From CAZWUW01 sp964636895 (GTDB lineage Bacteria > Bacillota > Thermincolia > Thermincolales > CAZWUW01): a stretch of DNA of 35,117 nt. This document shows positions 15,866 through 23,859 of this stretch, piece by piece (position 1 is the stretch's first letter; each line of letters begins with the position of its first letter). A program made the position numbers and the translations under genes. The DNA is taken from NCBI GenBank assembly GCA_964636895.1, contig CAZWUW010000023.1, positions 1 through 35,117 of the forward strand, written 5' to 3'. The notes below the pieces were generated by a model, which made no database searches, was not told where the DNA came from, and worked only from the letters and a program-made list of their open reading frames with translations.

Positions 15866-17188
15866 CTACCTCACTTCCTGCCACATAAAAATATTTTTAC
15901 AGAGATGCATGGTTTCCAGTCGGTACCTGAAGGTATCAAAAGGCCGGGGATTATAATAAACCGGGTAGAGCAGATCAGTATCCGGACCGATTAATCCCTG
16001 TGCCCTGGCTATATCCTCGATGGGAGTGCCGGGTAAAATACGGATATTATTTAAAACCACCGTGCCCAGATTCTTTTTCTTGCTATGCAGCTCATAAATC
16101 CGATCCAGCAGGCGAATGCCTTTTTCACAGGTTTTTTCCGTTTCTCCGGGCACATTCACCATAAAATGATAAACACTGATGACATCACTTTGGGCGGCCA
16201 GCGCGGCCGCTTTTAATATGTCCGCCTCACTCAGCTGTTTGCCCAAAACATCGAGCGCCTCCTGGCATAAGCCGTCAGGCGAAAAAGAAAAACACTCACA
16301 GCCCGCCCGTTCGTATAAAGCCACCTTTTCCGCATCCAGGCCGGCTTCCCGCATAAAACCGTCCCACCGCACCCTGAACTTGCGGCGGATTATCTCCCGG
16401 CAAATCTCTTCCAGATGGCCATTGGCAGTGTTTAGCACCGGGTCATTGAAATGAAAACTCTGAATACCATAATCCTTATGCAAGACTTCCATCTCATCCA
16501 CAACCGACGCCGGTGGGCGGCAGCGCAGCTTGTTACCCTGCAGCTGCGGGTAAACACAATAGGTGCAGCCAACGGAACAGCCCCGTTTAGTTTCAATGCC
16601 GATGGCCGGGACATAGTTGTTAATACTCGTATACTCGGCAGGGTCCAGCAAACTCCGGTCAGGCGGGATATATGCAGTCATATCATAATCCCGGGCCGGC
16701 GGTAAAACCTTTATCCCCCGGCCGTCCCGCCGGCACAGCCCTTTTAAGGGTGGCGGGTCATTTAACGCGGCCAGCAAGGCTGGGAATGAAGTTTCCGCCT
16801 CACCTACGATACCATAATGAATTTCCGGCAGCTCCTGCATTAACCTCGCCGGAAAAAGCGAAAATCCGGTGCCCCCGACAATAATCCGGACTGCAGGCAG
16901 AACGGCGGCGACCAGGCGCACCGTGGCGACAAAAGGCGGCACCAGTGAGCTGGTCTTATTGCCCAAGGGGTCAATATTACGCAAGGACAGGCCCACCGCT
17001 TCCGGCCGGAAACTCAGCAGCCTGTCCTTTACAGCGCCGTAGGGGTCTGTTTGCAGATTCATGTCCAGTAATTGCACCTCATGACCAAAACCCTTAAGAT
17101 GAGTAGCCAGGGAAACAATTCCCAGCGGATAAACCCGCTCCTGGGTCATCCCTTCCACAGACGGGGTCTGTACGAGTAACACGCGCAT
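15866..17188 (-). CDS. bzaD: B12-binding-type radical SAM enzyme, predicted BzaD (C6 methylation of methoxybenzimidazole)
   Basis: Predicted cobalamin-dependent radical SAM methylase acting on 5-methoxybenzimidazole. The N-terminal domain (MRVLLVQTPS..., FGHEVQLLDMN, VRIIVGGTGFSLFP, HYGIVGEAETSF) is B12-binding-like; the radical SAM motif is KRGCSVGCTYC (Cys204/208/211 from this start). A FSFSPDGLCQEAL region and a C-terminal tail follow. The frame starts at GTG 17197 or ATG 17194, which overlap the bzaC stop, but GGAG lies 8 nt before ATG 17188, which I use. Sits immediately 3' of bzaC, so it is translationally coupled. Specific step inferred from operon order. Confidence 0.82.
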   Translation of the reverse strand: MRVLLVQTPSVEGMTQERVYPLGIVSLATHLKGFGHEVQLLDMNLQTDPYGAVKDRLLSFRPEAVGLSLRNIDPLGNKTSSLVPPFVATVRLVAAVLPAVRIIVGGTGFSLFPARLMQELPEIHYGIVGEAETSFPALLAALNDPPPLKGLCRRDGRGIKVLPPARDYDMTAYIPPDRSLLDPAEYTSINNYVPAIGIETKRGCSVGCTYCVYPQLQGNKLRCRPPASVVDEMEVLHKDYGIQSFHFNDPVLNTANGHLEEICREIIRRKFRVRWDGFMREAGLDAEKVALYERAGCECFSFSPDGLCQEALDVLGKQLSEADILKAAALAAQSDVISVYHFMVNVPGETEKTCEKGIRLLDRIYELHSKKKNLGTVVLNNIRILPGTPIEDIARAQGLIGPDTDLLYPVYYNPRPFDTFRYRLETMHLCKNIFMWQEVR

Positions 17189-17193
17189 CTTCA

Positions 17194-18747
17194 TCACTCC
17201 AATAAAAGCAAGGCAAAATACCTTGCAAAATCATTCCGGTCTGCTAAGGTTCGCAGCTCCATCCCCGCTCGCCGAACGGTCTCAAAAACGTCAATGCCGG
17301 CCCCCTCCATAGAAGGACGGGCATACTTAGTATTATGACAGGTACCGTCGGCAGTACAAACGTCACAAATGGCGCACGGTCCGGCCCAATAAGCAAAAGC
17401 CTTATGAAATCCGGCTTGAAAGGCTTCTTTTTCCGCCTGCAGCACCAGCCGCTGAAAGTCACCGGTAGGTGGTTGCCCGGCCAGCAGCAGTGCCCGGTTA
17501 TAATCCTGCAGTACCGCCCTGGTTTTTTCCGGCGCCGGGCTGTTGGGCGGACAGTGTTTTTCTCCGTATCCGGCGCACCCATACCGGCAACGCAAGTCGG
17601 TCCAGTCCGGTACATGCACAGCTTCCACAGCAACCGGCCGCACCTGGTCAAAACCCATATTCAGGATCCGGGCTGCCAGAAAAGTCGTGGCATCCAGACA
17701 GAGACCGGCCAGGGCCTTTGCGTCAGTGGCCGCAAAAATCACTCCCGTATCCGTTTTAAGTGGCACCAGCCCCGTTGTGCTTAAACCCATCCCGGTTAGG
17801 GCCGCGCTAACCCATTTGGCCGGAAACACCTTGCCATTGTATGTATTGATAAACATATTTAAATCAAAAAGTGCCGCTTTAGCGGGGTAGTGCTCCAGAA
17901 AGAAATCATGCACCAGCAGCAAGCCGCCAGGCTTAAGACACGCCGCGGCCCGGGCCAGGATGGCGGCAATCTCATCTTCCGCGTACGCGTGAACTATGTT
18001 GGACAGAATGACCAAGTCAAACCCCGCTTTACCCACCGGCCATTCTTCCAAAATATTGGCCGGCAGGCAGGTTGCCCGCTCCCCGCACCCTCTTGCCAGC
18101 ATTAATTCGCGGGAATATTCCACCACCTCCGGCAGGTCCAGCAGAGTAGCCCGCGTGGCTGGAAAATGCTCCAGGAACCCGGCGGAGACAGCGCCGGAAC
18201 CGGCACCTACATCAAGTATCTGCCCGGACAGGGCACGGCCCTCAAAAAAGGGCAGCATTTCCCGCACCTTCACCCTGGCCATGCGGTCCATCGCCTTAAT
18301 ATAATTACGGATGCGCTGTTTTAAACGCACCGGGTCTTCCTCCGGGGGACTAAAATCCACCCGCCCGCCGGCCCTTAGGCATTTGGCCAGCCCCTGCCAG
18401 CCGACAGCCAAGTATTTCCGCCAGAGGACGGAATCCCCCTGGTAATTTTCCTTGCCGGCCACAAGGTAGTCAGAAGACAATTTAGTATTAAAATACAACC
18501 CGCCGTCACAAATTAAAAGTCCCAAGGCACACAAAGCATGCAGGAAACGAACCAGTGGCCGGGAGTTAAAATCAAACACCCGGGCAATATCTTCCACGTT
18601 TCTGCCTTTCGGTTCAAGGAAAGTGAATAATTCCATTTCCACGGCGGTAAAAAGCGCCTCGGAAAACCAGTACCCTGTTGCCAGGTCCTCCAGGTACTGG
18701 GGACCTGCATTTTGTGGATCATAATGTAATAACGGCAAAGGCTTCAT
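17194..18747 (-). CDS. bzaC: Predicted BzaC O-methyltransferase fused to a DUF2284 cysteine-rich metal-binding domain
   Basis: Predicted to methylate the 5-hydroxyl of 5-hydroxybenzimidazole. Residues ~1-345 resemble a dimerising plant/bacterial-type O-methyltransferase: a winged-helix N-terminal part (FSEALFTAVEMELFTFLE..., RPLVRFLHALCALGLL), SAM motif I ILDVGAGSGAVSAGF (~177-191) and the LLVHDFFLEH motif. A separate domain begins near residue 365 with cysteines at about 387, 391, 399, 458, 461, 464 and 470 (RCRYGCAGYGEKHCPP; CAICDVCTADGTCH) and RPSMEGAGIDVF, the pattern of DUF2284. I start at ATG 18747 because GGTGG lies 8 nt upstream; the frame is open to GTG 18759. The stop overlaps the bzaD start codons. 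The fusion is the unusual point. Confidence 0.8.
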   Translation of the reverse strand: MKPLPLLHYDPQNAGPQYLEDLATGYWFSEALFTAVEMELFTFLEPKGRNVEDIARVFDFNSRPLVRFLHALCALGLLICDGGLYFNTKLSSDYLVAGKENYQGDSVLWRKYLAVGWQGLAKCLRAGGRVDFSPPEEDPVRLKQRIRNYIKAMDRMARVKVREMLPFFEGRALSGQILDVGAGSGAVSAGFLEHFPATRATLLDLPEVVEYSRELMLARGCGERATCLPANILEEWPVGKAGFDLVILSNIVHAYAEDEIAAILARAAACLKPGGLLLVHDFFLEHYPAKAALFDLNMFINTYNGKVFPAKWVSAALTGMGLSTTGLVPLKTDTGVIFAATDAKALAGLCLDATTFLAARILNMGFDQVRPVAVEAVHVPDWTDLRCRYGCAGYGEKHCPPNSPAPEKTRAVLQDYNRALLLAGQPPTGDFQRLVLQAEKEAFQAGFHKAFAYWAGPCAICDVCTADGTCHNTKYARPSMEGAGIDVFETVRRAGMELRTLADRNDFARYFALLLLE

Positions 18748-18762
18748 TAATCCGTCCACCCC

Positions 18763-19830
18763 TTATTTATCCCTGGATACCCCGGCGTCCTCAAAAGTAA
18801 GCATCATATTTATTACCTGGGCGGCGGCTTCAACAACATTCATGGCCAGAGCTGCCCCGGTCCCCTCACCCAGCCGCAGGTTAAGATTTAGGAGCGGTTT
18901 TAAGCCCAATTCTTTCAGCATAAACTGATGCCCGTATTCCATGGAATGATGAGCAGCAATCATATAGTCGATAGCAGCAGGGGCCAGCCTTTTGGCCAAC
19001 AGCGCCCCGGCAGAGGAGATAAACCCATCTACTACAACCGGTATCTTGTGGTAGGCCGCGCCTAAAATAACGCCGGCAATGCCGCCGATTTCAAAGCCGC
19101 CAACCTTGGCCAGCACATCTACCGGGTCAGCGGGGTTAGGCTGATTGACCTCAAGTGCCCGCTGAATAACACGGGCCTTATTTTCCAGGGCTTCATCACT
19201 AATCCCTGTACCTCTGCCGGTTACCTCGTGCACAGGCAGCCCCGAAAATGCAGCCAGAATGGCACTGCTCGGCGTAGTATTGCCGATGCCCATATCGCCG
19301 GTGCCCAGCAGTTCCACCCCTTCCCGTACTAAGTTGTCGGCTACGGCTATCCCGGCTTCCAGCGACTGCACGGCCTGCTCCCTGGTCATGGCCGGCCCCC
19401 GAGCCATATTTTGGGTGCCGGCAGCAACCTTATATGACAAAATCTTGCCTGTTTTAACCAATTCGCCCAGGTCCGTGGCAGTACCCATATCCACTACCAC
19501 TACGCGGGCACCGGCTACTCCCGCCAGTACGTTTATGGCTGCCCCGCCGGCTACGAAATTGGCTACCATCTGCGGGGTAACCTCCTGCGGAAAAGCGCTG
19601 ACCCCTTCCGCCACCACCCCGTGGTCACCGGCCATGGTAACCACGGTTTTATTGCTCACTGAAGGCTTTAAGGTCTGCCTGATGGCCGCCAGTTGTTCGG
19701 CCAGGGTTAAGATTTCTCCCAGGCTGCCCGGGGGGATAGCCAGATTACTTAAATAATCCTTGGCCTTTTGCCGCCATGCCGCGCTCACCGGACTAATTCC
19801 CGCGACAGCTTGCTGCAGTTTGATACTCAT
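18763..19830 (-). CDS. cobT: Nicotinate-nucleotide-dimethylbenzimidazole phosphoribosyltransferase CobT
   Basis: Activates the lower-ligand base, transferring ribose phosphate from nicotinate mononucleotide to a benzimidazole to give alpha-ribazole phosphate. Signature motifs are visible: IPPGSLGEILTLAEQLA (~33-49), MAGDHGVVAEGVS (~66-78), LLGTGDMGIGNTTPSSAI (~173-190) and, near the C-terminus, LNLRLGEGTGAALA, whose Glu is the catalytic base of the family. Length 355 is standard. A GGAGG precedes ATG 19830. It sits between cobS and bzaC, so the base made by the operon can be activated by a co-expressed enzyme. Confidence 0.97.
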   Translation of the reverse strand: MSIKLQQAVAGISPVSAAWRQKAKDYLSNLAIPPGSLGEILTLAEQLAAIRQTLKPSVSNKTVVTMAGDHGVVAEGVSAFPQEVTPQMVANFVAGGAAINVLAGVAGARVVVVDMGTATDLGELVKTGKILSYKVAAGTQNMARGPAMTREQAVQSLEAGIAVADNLVREGVELLGTGDMGIGNTTPSSAILAAFSGLPVHEVTGRGTGISDEALENKARVIQRALEVNQPNPADPVDVLAKVGGFEIGGIAGVILGAAYHKIPVVVDGFISSAGALLAKRLAPAAIDYMIAAHHSMEYGHQFMLKELGLKPLLNLNLRLGEGTGAALAMNVVEAAAQVINMMLTFEDAGVSRDK

Positions 19831-19848
19831 AATAACTACCTCCTTGTT

Positions 19849-20661
19849 TTATTGTAACATGATGTGCAGTACTATCATTGATAATACCTCAATAAGCTCG
19901 TTCATGGCCCCAAGGGTATCGCCGGTCATCCCGCCGAGCTTGCCGGCAAAATACCGTGCCAGGCCGGCTGTACCGGCCAAAACGGCACCTGCCAGGATTC
20001 CGCCTTTAACCAGGCCCGTAAGCAACGCCGCCATTGTGCCGGATAGCCAAAAATCATACAGGCCTACCAGGATTAACGCTGCCGCCAGAACAGTAGCTGA
20101 TGCCAGTAGTATTTCCCGCCGGCCTACGTGGTCGGTAAAACTCCCAACCCCACCGCCTGACCCGGAGCGGGCGTAAGGATAAAGGGTAGCACCAAACACC
20201 TGCGCCCAGCGTCCCATAACCGGTATTAGAATCAGCGCCAGGGCTTTATCGGACAGGAGCAGGCCTGCCGTATCCTGAGAGAACTGCCCAAAAAGCACAA
20301 ACTTGAACAATATCAGCAGCACCCCGGCCATCACCCCATGGGAGCCCACCCGGCTGTCCCGCATGATTTCCAACATGCGTTCCCGCGGCCGCCCGCTGAA
20401 AATGCCGTCCACCGTGTCCATCAAAGCATCCCCGTGCAAATTACCGGTGATGACTACCAGCAATGTTATCACCAGAAGGTCGGCTACGGCCTCTGCCACT
20501 ACCGCAGACGCCAAAGCATGAAAAACTGCCGCCAATAATCCCAGGAGCAGTCCGACCAGCGGAAAGTAAGCCATGGCCCGGGCAATATTTTTTTCTTCCA
20601 CTTTACCTTTAATATTTACGGGCAGCCTGGTAAGAAATTGCACGGCCAGCAAAAACTCCAT
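19849..20661 (-). CDS. cobS: Adenosylcobinamide-GDP ribazoletransferase (cobalamin-5'-phosphate synthase) CobS
   Basis: Membrane enzyme that joins the activated lower ligand to adenosylcobinamide-GDP. Motifs: FLLAVQFLTRLPV (near the N-terminus), the active-site block HGDALMDTVDGIFSGR then LEIMRDSRVGSHG (~90-125), and GGMTGDTLGAMNE near the C-terminus; five or more hydrophobic helices lie between. I start at ATG 20661 because AGGAG lies 9-10 nt upstream and the family begins with this segment; the frame stays open upstream to 20790, reading through the 21-bp repeats and the bzaB end. cobS is not part of the published minimal bza operons I recall, so its presence here between bzaB and cobT is a local addition. 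Confidence 0.94.
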   Translation of the reverse strand: MEFLLAVQFLTRLPVNIKGKVEEKNIARAMAYFPLVGLLLGLLAAVFHALASAVVAEAVADLLVITLLVVITGNLHGDALMDTVDGIFSGRPRERMLEIMRDSRVGSHGVMAGVLLILFKFVLFGQFSQDTAGLLLSDKALALILIPVMGRWAQVFGATLYPYARSGSGGGVGSFTDHVGRREILLASATVLAAALILVGLYDFWLSGTMAALLTGLVKGGILAGAVLAGTAGLARYFAGKLGGMTGDTLGAMNELIEVLSMIVLHIMLQ

Positions 20662-20668
20662 ACTACTC

Positions 20669-20723
20669 AGCTCCTGTTCATCACCACTAAGCTCCTGTTC
20701 ATCACCACTAAGCTCCTGTTCAT
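20669..20723 (-). repeat. 21-bp tandem repeat (2.6 copies) carrying the cobS Shine-Dalgarno sequence
   Basis: Copies at 20669-20689, 20690-20710 and a partial 13-bp copy at 20711-20723 are identical. On the minus strand each copy has GATGAACAGGAGCT, so ATG-AACAGGAG appears three times between the bzaB stop (20727) and the cobS start (20661). The unit is 7 codons, so copy-number change keeps all frames. The minus strand also holds a short ORF, MNRSLVVMNRSLVVMNRS then stop, ending just before cobS. Confidence 0.9.
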
Positions 20724-20726
20724 CTA

Positions 20727-22034
20727 TCAGGCCAGGCCAAAATATCTGGCGGCCACCTGCGCGGCGCACTCCGGCCCGCATACGGCACATTGGTGCCGGT
20801 CTTCCCCGGCCCCGGCCGCCGCTGCTGCCTTCGTCTTTGCAGCCGCTGCTTTTATTTTTTCCGGATCAATGGCCAGGCTGATTTGCCGGTCCATATCCAA
20901 AGCCACCCGGGCTTTAGCCATTTGCAGATCCCGCTCCCAGGCCTGCTTGTTGCCCCTGGCCAGGTCTGCTGCATGGGCGGCAATGCGGGCGGCAATTGCA
21001 CCGTCTTTAACATCCTGTTCCGTAGGCAGGCCAAGGTGCTCGGCCGGTGTTACATAGCAGATAAAATCTGCTCCAGCCGCTCCGGCGATAGCACCGCCAA
21101 TAGCGGAAGTAATATGGTCATAGCCCGGGGCTACGTCTGTGGCCAGTGTACCCAGCACGAAAAAAGGCGCACCATTGCACAGCCGCTTTTGCAGCAGCAT
21201 GGTCGCTTCTACATGATGCATGGGCACATGGCCGGGACCTTCCACCATTATCTGTACACCGGCAGCCTGGGTACGTGCCACCAATTCCCCGCCCACAATC
21301 AATCCCTGCAGCTGCGCCCCATCCAAAGAGTCAGCGGTAGACCCCGGCCGGATAGCATCCCCCAGGCTCAGGGTGACATCATATTTGCGCAAAATTTCCA
21401 ACAGGCGGTCAAACTGCTCATACAACGGGTTTTCCCTGTTGTTATGCAGCATCCAGCCGGTAAGAAAAGCGCCGCCCCTGCTTACCACATCAGTGACTCG
21501 CCCGGTAGTCTGCAGGCGCTTCAGCACTTCAAGATTCAAGGCACTGTGAATAGCCATAAAATCCACGCCATCAGCAGCATGTTTCTCAATTGACTCAAAC
21601 ATGTCATCGGCGGTCATGGCTACAATGCTGCCCCGCTTTTCAATGGCTTCAATAGCAGCCTGGTATACCGGCACACTGCCAACAGGCATGTTGGCTTTTT
21701 CCAGGGTCAGCCGGCGCATGCCGTCAATGTCACCGCCGGTGCTTAAATCCATCAAGGCGTCACACCCGGTAGCTGCCACATTAGAAATTTTCTTTTCTTC
21801 CATAGCCAGGTCGTTCCGGTCACTAGAGGTGCCGATCAGGGCATTCACCTTAATGCGCAACCCCTGACCAATACCGCAATAATTAAATTGTTTACGCTTG
21901 ATATTTCTGGGAATAACTATCGTCCCGGCGGCTACTCCCGCCCGGATGAACTCGGCATCAAGGTCTTCCCGGGCCGCCACTGCCTCCATTTCCGGAGTAA
22001 TTTTTCCCGCCCGGGCAGCTAATAACTGAGTCAT
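20727..22034 (-). CDS. bzaB: ThiC-family radical SAM enzyme, predicted BzaB (5-hydroxybenzimidazole synthase component)
   Basis: Paralogue of phosphomethylpyrimidine synthase. With BzaA it is predicted to convert aminoimidazole ribotide to 5-hydroxybenzimidazole. 435 residues; N-terminal TPEMEAVAAREDLDAEFIRAGVAAGTIVIPRN is the usual ThiC entry, followed by DLSTGGDID, SLGDAIRPGSTADSLD and MVEGPGHVPMHHVEAT, and the C-terminal Fe-S motif CAVCGPEC (Cys-x2-Cys-x3-Cys). It lacks the long N-terminal domain of E. coli ThiC, like other clostridial members. ATG 22034 follows AAAGGATG. Under a cobalamin riboswitch, not TPP. Distinguishing BzaB from a true ThiC rests on context. Confidence 0.82.
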   Translation of the reverse strand: MTQLLAARAGKITPEMEAVAAREDLDAEFIRAGVAAGTIVIPRNIKRKQFNYCGIGQGLRIKVNALIGTSSDRNDLAMEEKKISNVAATGCDALMDLSTGGDIDGMRRLTLEKANMPVGSVPVYQAAIEAIEKRGSIVAMTADDMFESIEKHAADGVDFMAIHSALNLEVLKRLQTTGRVTDVVSRGGAFLTGWMLHNNRENPLYEQFDRLLEILRKYDVTLSLGDAIRPGSTADSLDGAQLQGLIVGGELVARTQAAGVQIMVEGPGHVPMHHVEATMLLQKRLCNGAPFFVLGTLATDVAPGYDHITSAIGGAIAGAAGADFICYVTPAEHLGLPTEQDVKDGAIAARIAAHAADLARGNKQAWERDLQMAKARVALDMDRQISLAIDPEKIKAAAAKTKAAAAAGAGEDRHQCAVCGPECAAQVAARYFGLA

Positions 22035-22073
22035 GTTCGTTCATCCTTTCTTAATAATATAATTGTCAATTAT

Positions 22074-23372
22074 CTAACAGCTTATTTTATCGATACCCAG
22101 ATATTTGGATACAACTTCCATGGCACAGTACTTACCGCACATGGCGCATGCCGACGAGGTCTCGTTGCTGCGTGTTTTTCTAAAATGTTCAGCCCGCTGC
22201 GGATCTATCGCCAGGGCAATCTGCTTGGGCCAGTCCATAGCCTTTCTGGCTTTGGAAAGCTGCAAATCCCACTCGGCAGCCCCGGGCAGCCCTTTAGCCA
22301 CGTCGGCGGCATGAGCAGCAATCCGGGCAGCCACCACACCCTCGCGCACCTGGTCAACATCCGGCAAGCCGATATGTTCGGAGGCGGTCACATAGCAGAT
22401 AAACTCCGCCCCCGCCCAGGCGCTGACAGCACCGCCGATAGCCGCGCTAATGTGGTCATAGCCGGCAGCAATATCCGTGACAATGGGGCCGAAAACAAAA
22501 TAAGGAGCGCCTTTGCAAAGGCTTTTCTGCAGGGTGACCGTTGCTTTCAGCTGATTCAGCGGCACATGCCCCGGCCCCTTGACCATTACCTGCACCCCTG
22601 CTTCCCTAGCCCGCCGTACCAGTTCACCAATCACTACCAGCTCCTGTACCTGGGCGCCGTCTAAGGAATCAGCCAGGCAGCCCGGCCGCATGCCGTCAGC
22701 AATACTAACCGTTACATCATATTTGCGGGCAATTTCCAGGACTCTGTCATATTGTTCATACAGCGGGTTTTCCCGCCGGTTATGTACCATCCAGCCAATC
22801 AGATGAGAGCCGCCGTAGCTCACCAGGGGATCCACCCGGCCTTCCTGTTTGGCCCGCTCCACCACATCCATGGTAGTGCCGCAATGCAACGCCAGGAAGT
22901 CCACCCCATCGGCGGCCTGGCGTTCTATGACTTCGAACAGTTCCTCAACTTCCATGCGGACAGATGAACCGTGTTTTTTCGCGGCCCCGGCCACTGCCTG
23001 GTAAAGGGGCAGCGTGCCCAGCGGGGTGGTGGTGGCAGCTAGGGATTCCCGGCGCATGGCATCAATATCTCCGCTGACGCTCAAATCCATGATAGCATTT
23101 GTACCTGCATCTACAGCCGCCTTAATTTTGGCTGTTTCACCGGCAATGCTGTCTTGGGGACCATATAAACCGATACTGGCGCTGACCTTGGTGCTAAGCC
23201 CGGTACCGATGCCCGCCGGGATAATACCGTGACGGCGGCTGTTACGCGGGATTACGATAGTTCCTGCAGCCACCCCCCGGCGCACAAATTCGGCGGTGAC
23301 CCCTTCCCGGGCAGCCACCTGTTCCATTTCCGGTGTAATTGTACCGTTTAAAGCGCTGGCTAACTGGGTCAA
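22074..23372 (-). CDS. bzaA: ThiC-family radical SAM enzyme, predicted BzaA (5-hydroxybenzimidazole synthase component)
   Basis: First gene after the second cobalamin riboswitch. 432 residues with the ThiC-fold signature blocks TPEMEQVAAREGVTAEFVRRGVAAG-, DLSVSGDID, SIADGMRPGCLADSLD and KGPGHVPLNQLKAT, and the C-terminal cluster motif CAMCGKYC. It is clearly homologous to bzaB but diverged. The start is TTG at 23372: AGGAGG lies 8 nt upstream and no better ATG exists. In described anaerobes BzaA plus BzaB are both needed, whereas a single BzaF suffices elsewhere; which class this pair belongs to cannot be decided by eye. HMP-P synthesis (true ThiC) is the main alternative for one of the pair. 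Confidence 0.82.
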   Translation of the reverse strand: MTQLASALNGTITPEMEQVAAREGVTAEFVRRGVAAGTIVIPRNSRRHGIIPAGIGTGLSTKVSASIGLYGPQDSIAGETAKIKAAVDAGTNAIMDLSVSGDIDAMRRESLAATTTPLGTLPLYQAVAGAAKKHGSSVRMEVEELFEVIERQAADGVDFLALHCGTTMDVVERAKQEGRVDPLVSYGGSHLIGWMVHNRRENPLYEQYDRVLEIARKYDVTVSIADGMRPGCLADSLDGAQVQELVVIGELVRRAREAGVQVMVKGPGHVPLNQLKATVTLQKSLCKGAPYFVFGPIVTDIAAGYDHISAAIGGAVSAWAGAEFICYVTASEHIGLPDVDQVREGVVAARIAAHAADVAKGLPGAAEWDLQLSKARKAMDWPKQIALAIDPQRAEHFRKTRSNETSSACAMCGKYCAMEVVSKYLGIDKISC

Positions 23373-23411
23373 TTCAATCTCCTCCTTAACAAATAAAGTT
23401 TTTCCTAAAAT

Positions 23412-23439
23412 AAAAAACCCACGCCAATTAGGGGCGTGG
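23412..23439 (-). terminator. Intrinsic terminator of the bza riboswitch
   Basis: Minus strand CCACGCC (23433-23439) and GGCGTGG (23419-23425) form a 7-pair stem with a 7-nt loop, followed by GTTTTTT (23412-23418). It lies between the riboswitch and the TTG start of bzaA, so it is the likely cobalamin-controlled attenuator. Confidence 0.85.
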
Positions 23440-23492
23440 ATTTTACCTTCATCCTCACCTAAACCACCTTACACACGAGGCAGCATAGCGCT

Positions 23493-23642
23493 GTTTCAGG
23501 CAGGTCTCCTGACTCAGGGTCATTACCCGGCATGCCCCTTCCCCCTTAACGGAGTGGTATGACATTGGGCTAACCTTCACAGTGGCGGGTCCGTCCGGGG
23601 ATTGCACCCGGTTCCCTATTCTCCCTTACGGGCACCTGAAAC
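23493..23642 (-). promoter_or_regulatory. Cobalamin riboswitch upstream of the bza-cobS-cobT operon
   Basis: P1 is GTTTCAGG (23635-23642) with CCTGAAAC (23493-23500) on the minus strand. Conserved core blocks include GGGAACCGGGTGCAATCCCCGG and GCCACTG, and the B12 box GAGTCAGGAGACCTGCC precedes the P1 3' arm. The same class as at 5393-5550. A TPP (THI) element was looked for and not seen, which argues for a benzimidazole rather than thiamine role of the two ThiC paralogues. Confidence 0.97.
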
Positions 23643-23667
23643 ATTTGGTTTTTATTTATTAGTTATT

Positions 23668-23696
23668 ATATTATGCGAACCTTAAATATATGTCAA
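23668..23696 (-). promoter_or_regulatory. Sigma-A promoter of the bza operon
   Basis: Minus-strand TTGACA (23691-23696, perfect), 17-nt spacer, TAATAT (23668-23673, four of six). The riboswitch P1 stem begins ~20 nt beyond the expected start point. Confidence 0.8.
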
Positions 23697-23784
23697 GAGT
23701 TTATTTGCCCGTCTTTGCATTACAAAAATTGCATTAATTCTTTAACCTCGTGCGCCAAAAAAGCCCTGCATCTAAGCTATAGCG

Positions 23785-23809
23785 AAAAAAAGGGAGCCCT
23801 GCGGCTCCC
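23785..23809 (-). terminator. Intrinsic terminator after the hexaheme cytochrome gene
   Basis: Minus strand GGGAGCC (23803-23809) and GGCTCCC (23792-23798) close a 4-nt GCAG loop and are followed by seven T. This ends the cytochrome operon 50 bp after the last gene. Confidence 0.92.
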
Positions 23810-23859
23810 TTATAATACAGACTGCTTTAATAATCTATTGTGCCAAAAAACGAATCTTA

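Noticed and set aside
20669..20723. 21-bp and 9-bp repeats as CRISPR
   Set aside because: Units are contiguous with no spacers, lie within or between translated genes, and no cas genes are near.
20727..23372. The two ThiC-family genes as plain thiamine genes
   Set aside because: A cobalamin riboswitch, no TPP riboswitch, and cobS-cobT-bzaCDE neighbours point to benzimidazole synthesis; one being a true ThiC cannot be fully excluded.
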